A program made the translations under genes and the position numbers. Source: Betaproteobacteria bacterium (GTDB lineage: Bacteria > Pseudomonadota > Gammaproteobacteria > Burkholderiales > Casimicrobiaceae). From it: a stretch of DNA of 64,000 nt. Numbering within the stretch: position 1 is the first letter of the stretch; the number at the start of each line of letters is the position of its first letter. Positions 62,578-64,000 of this stretch are shown in pieces. The stretch lies in the NCBI GenBank assembly GCA_013298765.1, contig JAAFJA010000005.1:248001-312000 (forward strand), in the 5' to 3' direction. The notes beneath the pieces are model-generated. The model did not search any database. It was not told the DNA's origin and saw only the letters and a list, made by a program, of their open reading frames with translations.

Positions 62578-62623
62578 GGAGAAATCCTTGGTTGACGCAA
62601 GCTCTCCACTCTAGCGCTTTTAC

Positions 62624-62915
62624 TAGGGCGTGTTAAGACTATTTTGACGAGTGCGGCGGTTCAGGTTTCGATGCACGGTTAGGCGCGAAGGCCGCCGTGG
62701 TGCGGGCACGGAGCGTAGGCGACAAGCTTGTCACAAGGACTTCGCAACAACACCGGGCGCGAAACCTGAACACGCCCCGGAGGGTTACGAAAATGCGGCG
62801 CGCCTGCTGTATCGCGTCGCTCGAACGGGGAGCAACCCCGTTCTTCGCAACGCTTCGCGCATCCATCGCCGCATGTTCGTAACGCAGCTCGCCAAAATAG
62901 TGTTAACACGCCCTA
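62624..62915. mobile_element. MITE-like element of 292 bases
   Basis: Terminal inverted repeats of about 28 bases: left TAGGGCGTGTTAAGACTATT with TTGACGAG, right CTCGCCAAAATAG with TGTTAACACGCCCTA, two mismatches. An inner inverted pair (GTTCAGGTTTCG at 62659, CGAAACCTGAAC at 62768) lies inside. It encodes no transposase. Its right end supplies the stop codon of the gene at 62913. Confidence 0.65.
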
Positions 62916-63416
62916 TTCGCTTGCAGATTTTGGTTTCGCGAACGAACTGGCCACCCAATCTGCGGCGCTCGCGCGCGTGAGTTTGAAGGCCGGCGAGACT
63001 TTGATCTCCGCAAGCGACTCGCCCAGATCATTCATCGCCGTGAGCGTTGCCGACGGATTGTCTTCGTCGGGAATGATGTCGTGCGCCACAGTGATCCGGC
63101 CGCTGGCTGCGTCAACCGTGAAGTTCTTATGAAGCGCTGCGCGCTGTTGCTGCTGCTGCCGCCCGACAAATTCGGTCGCGGTTTTCACCAGCGTGCTGAA
63201 AGCGAACGCATCAAGCGGCTTGGGATCTTTTTTATTGCGCCCCATCGTCCAGGGGCCAACGAGCGCGGGCTCGCGCGCGCCGTCCGCGGTCATCGCCACC
63301 GCCCAGCCTTCATCGTCTTCGTTCTTAATGATCTTTGCCGTCCAACCGTCGTCGCACCAAAGTAGAGGCGAGTGAGTTTTGGTGTTCTCGTCGTGAGCAT
63401 TCGATTCAGGGGGCAT
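62913..63416 (-). CDS. Hypothetical protein
   Basis: 167 residues, soluble, no signal peptide. WDDGWTAKIIKNEDDEGWAVAMT-like opening (LLWCDDGWTAKIIKNEDDEG) and a Gln-run (RQQQQQR). It resembles no family I know. Its TAG stop lies in the terminal repeat of a MITE-like element, so the last residues may differ from relatives. Confidence 0.7.
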   Translation of the reverse strand: MPPESNAHDENTKTHSPLLWCDDGWTAKIIKNEDDEGWAVAMTADGAREPALVGPWTMGRNKKDPKPLDAFAFSTLVKTATEFVGRQQQQQRAALHKNFTVDAASGRITVAHDIIPDEDNPSATLTAMNDLGESLAEIKVSPAFKLTRASAADWVASSFAKPKSASE

Positions 63417-63581
63417 TGTTAGACGCGAAAATGGGGATGCAGAGGCAAGAATTATGAGCTTATCCGCTGCGCGTTCTGAACCCAGAATCTTTTCTTAGCT
63501 GATGTGCAGCAATGCTCAAGCTTGACAACAACTTCGCTGGATCGAGCTTGTTGCGGGCGGCCCAAAACACCCCATGTGTGC

Positions 63582-63896
63582 TTACGCCTTCTTCACCCAG
63601 GCGCTACACCAGCCCTTTCCTGACACGAACTTACCGCCGAAGACGGGGCAAGCCGCACTTGCGTCTTTGGATGTACCCGCATAAAGCGTGCAACCCGAGC
63701 AGCTCTGTCCGGCCGCGTACTGCGGGTATTTTTTTACATCCGTCTTGCTGCCATCGCTCGAGTAGCCAAGCGCTACTGCGTTGGCGTCACTCTCCTTGAC
63801 TAACTCAGGCGTCGCTTTTTGTGCGAAGGCAGCTGCTGCCGAGATACTGCTGGCGGTTGCGGCGTAGATGATGAACGTGCGGCGTTGTTGATTCAT
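63582..63896 (-). CDS. High-potential iron-sulfur protein (HiPIP)
   Basis: 104 residues. A Tat-like signal (QQRRTFIIYAATASSISAAAAF) then a mature protein with the four cluster Cys: CSGCTLY, ACPVFGG, and GWCSAW. The [4Fe-4S] protein carries electrons in the periplasm between cytochrome bc1 and terminal acceptors. It stands alone near the window end. Confidence 0.93.
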   Translation of the reverse strand: MNQQRRTFIIYAATASSISAAAAFAQKATPELVKESDANAVALGYSSDGSKTDVKKYPQYAAGQSCSGCTLYAGTSKDASAACPVFGGKFVSGKGWCSAWVKKA

Positions 63897-64000
63897 TGTG
63901 GTGGCACCGTGAAAGAGATTGGCAAGGTGGGTCGGCTCAAATCAAACAAAAATCATCAAGCGAGCCTACCCGTGATCAAACAAGTCGCCTACTGCTGCTT

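Noticed and set aside
62651-62980. 109-codon ORF inside the MITE-like element
   Set aside because: Arg-rich translation of repeat sequence, unrelated to transposases.

Overview
The window reads as a chromosomal segment of a betaproteobacterium of moderately high G+C. Support comes from gene order and family types: rpsP-rimM-trmD-rplS, pilB-pilC-pilD-coaE-zapD-yacG, argC-rpsI-rplM next to erpA and a bactofilin, mlaFEDACB followed by an ABC exporter, ibaG and the his genes, rsmI opposite an LpoA-like gene and yraN, and a stand-alone long form of infA. I cannot name the species from sequence alone.

Layout. 1-6.9 kb: a DMT permease, rpmB-rpmG, the tmRNA gene, infA, an RRM protein, a LysR regulator divergent from a methyltransferase, and a MipA-type outer-membrane protein. 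7.1-14.6 kb: a type I restriction-modification locus, hsdM-hsdS-fic-hsdR, with a haloacid dehalogenase gene overlapping the hsdR end. 14.7-23.5 kb: an accessory stretch with a LysR regulator facing an NAD(P)-binding protein and an MBL-fold protein, a manganese (yybP-ykoY) riboswitch before a GDT1-type Mn exporter, an Fe-alcohol dehydrogenase, a decayed WYL regulator, a GH1 glucosidase and a serine hydrolase. 23.8-48.7 kb: largely core genes (erpA, bactofilin, argC, rpsI-rplM, OsmC, yacG-zapD-coaE-pilDCB, ffh, rpsP-rimM-trmD-rplS, a J-like/RDD/TPR fusion, tusA, BON lipoprotein, yraN, LpoA, rsmI, mla lipid-transport operon). 48.8-59.8 kb: ABC exporter, ibaG and hisG-D-C-B-H-A-F, interrupted by a secreted dockerin-like protein and two small genes; murA and hisI/hisE are not seen. 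59.9-64 kb: YgjP-like peptidase, periplasmic msrA, dienelactone hydrolase, a MITE-like element, an unknown gene and a HiPIP.

The most unusual content is non-coding. (1) A dispersed A/T-loop hairpin built on CTAGCCCC/GGGGCTAG occurs at about nine places, always between genes. (2) A probable minus-strand sRNA at about 27.96-28.06 kb has two hairpins whose loops each carry a CCTCCTCC anti-Shine-Dalgarno motif, a rho-independent terminator and a sigma70-like promoter. (3) Four ribosomal-protein promoters share TATAAT-N4-GGCT, three of them continuing into a pyrimidine tract. (4) The his operon has a palindromic repeat in most gene junctions, some nested, one of which supplies the hisH ribosome-binding site. 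(5) A dRS3-like repeat cluster splits hsdM from hsdS but forms an ORF that overlaps both by 4 bases. (6) A 71-bp tandem repeat packed with TGTCGC/GCGACA half-sites precedes fic.

No prophage, conjugative element, transposase, CRISPR array, tRNA or rRNA gene was found.
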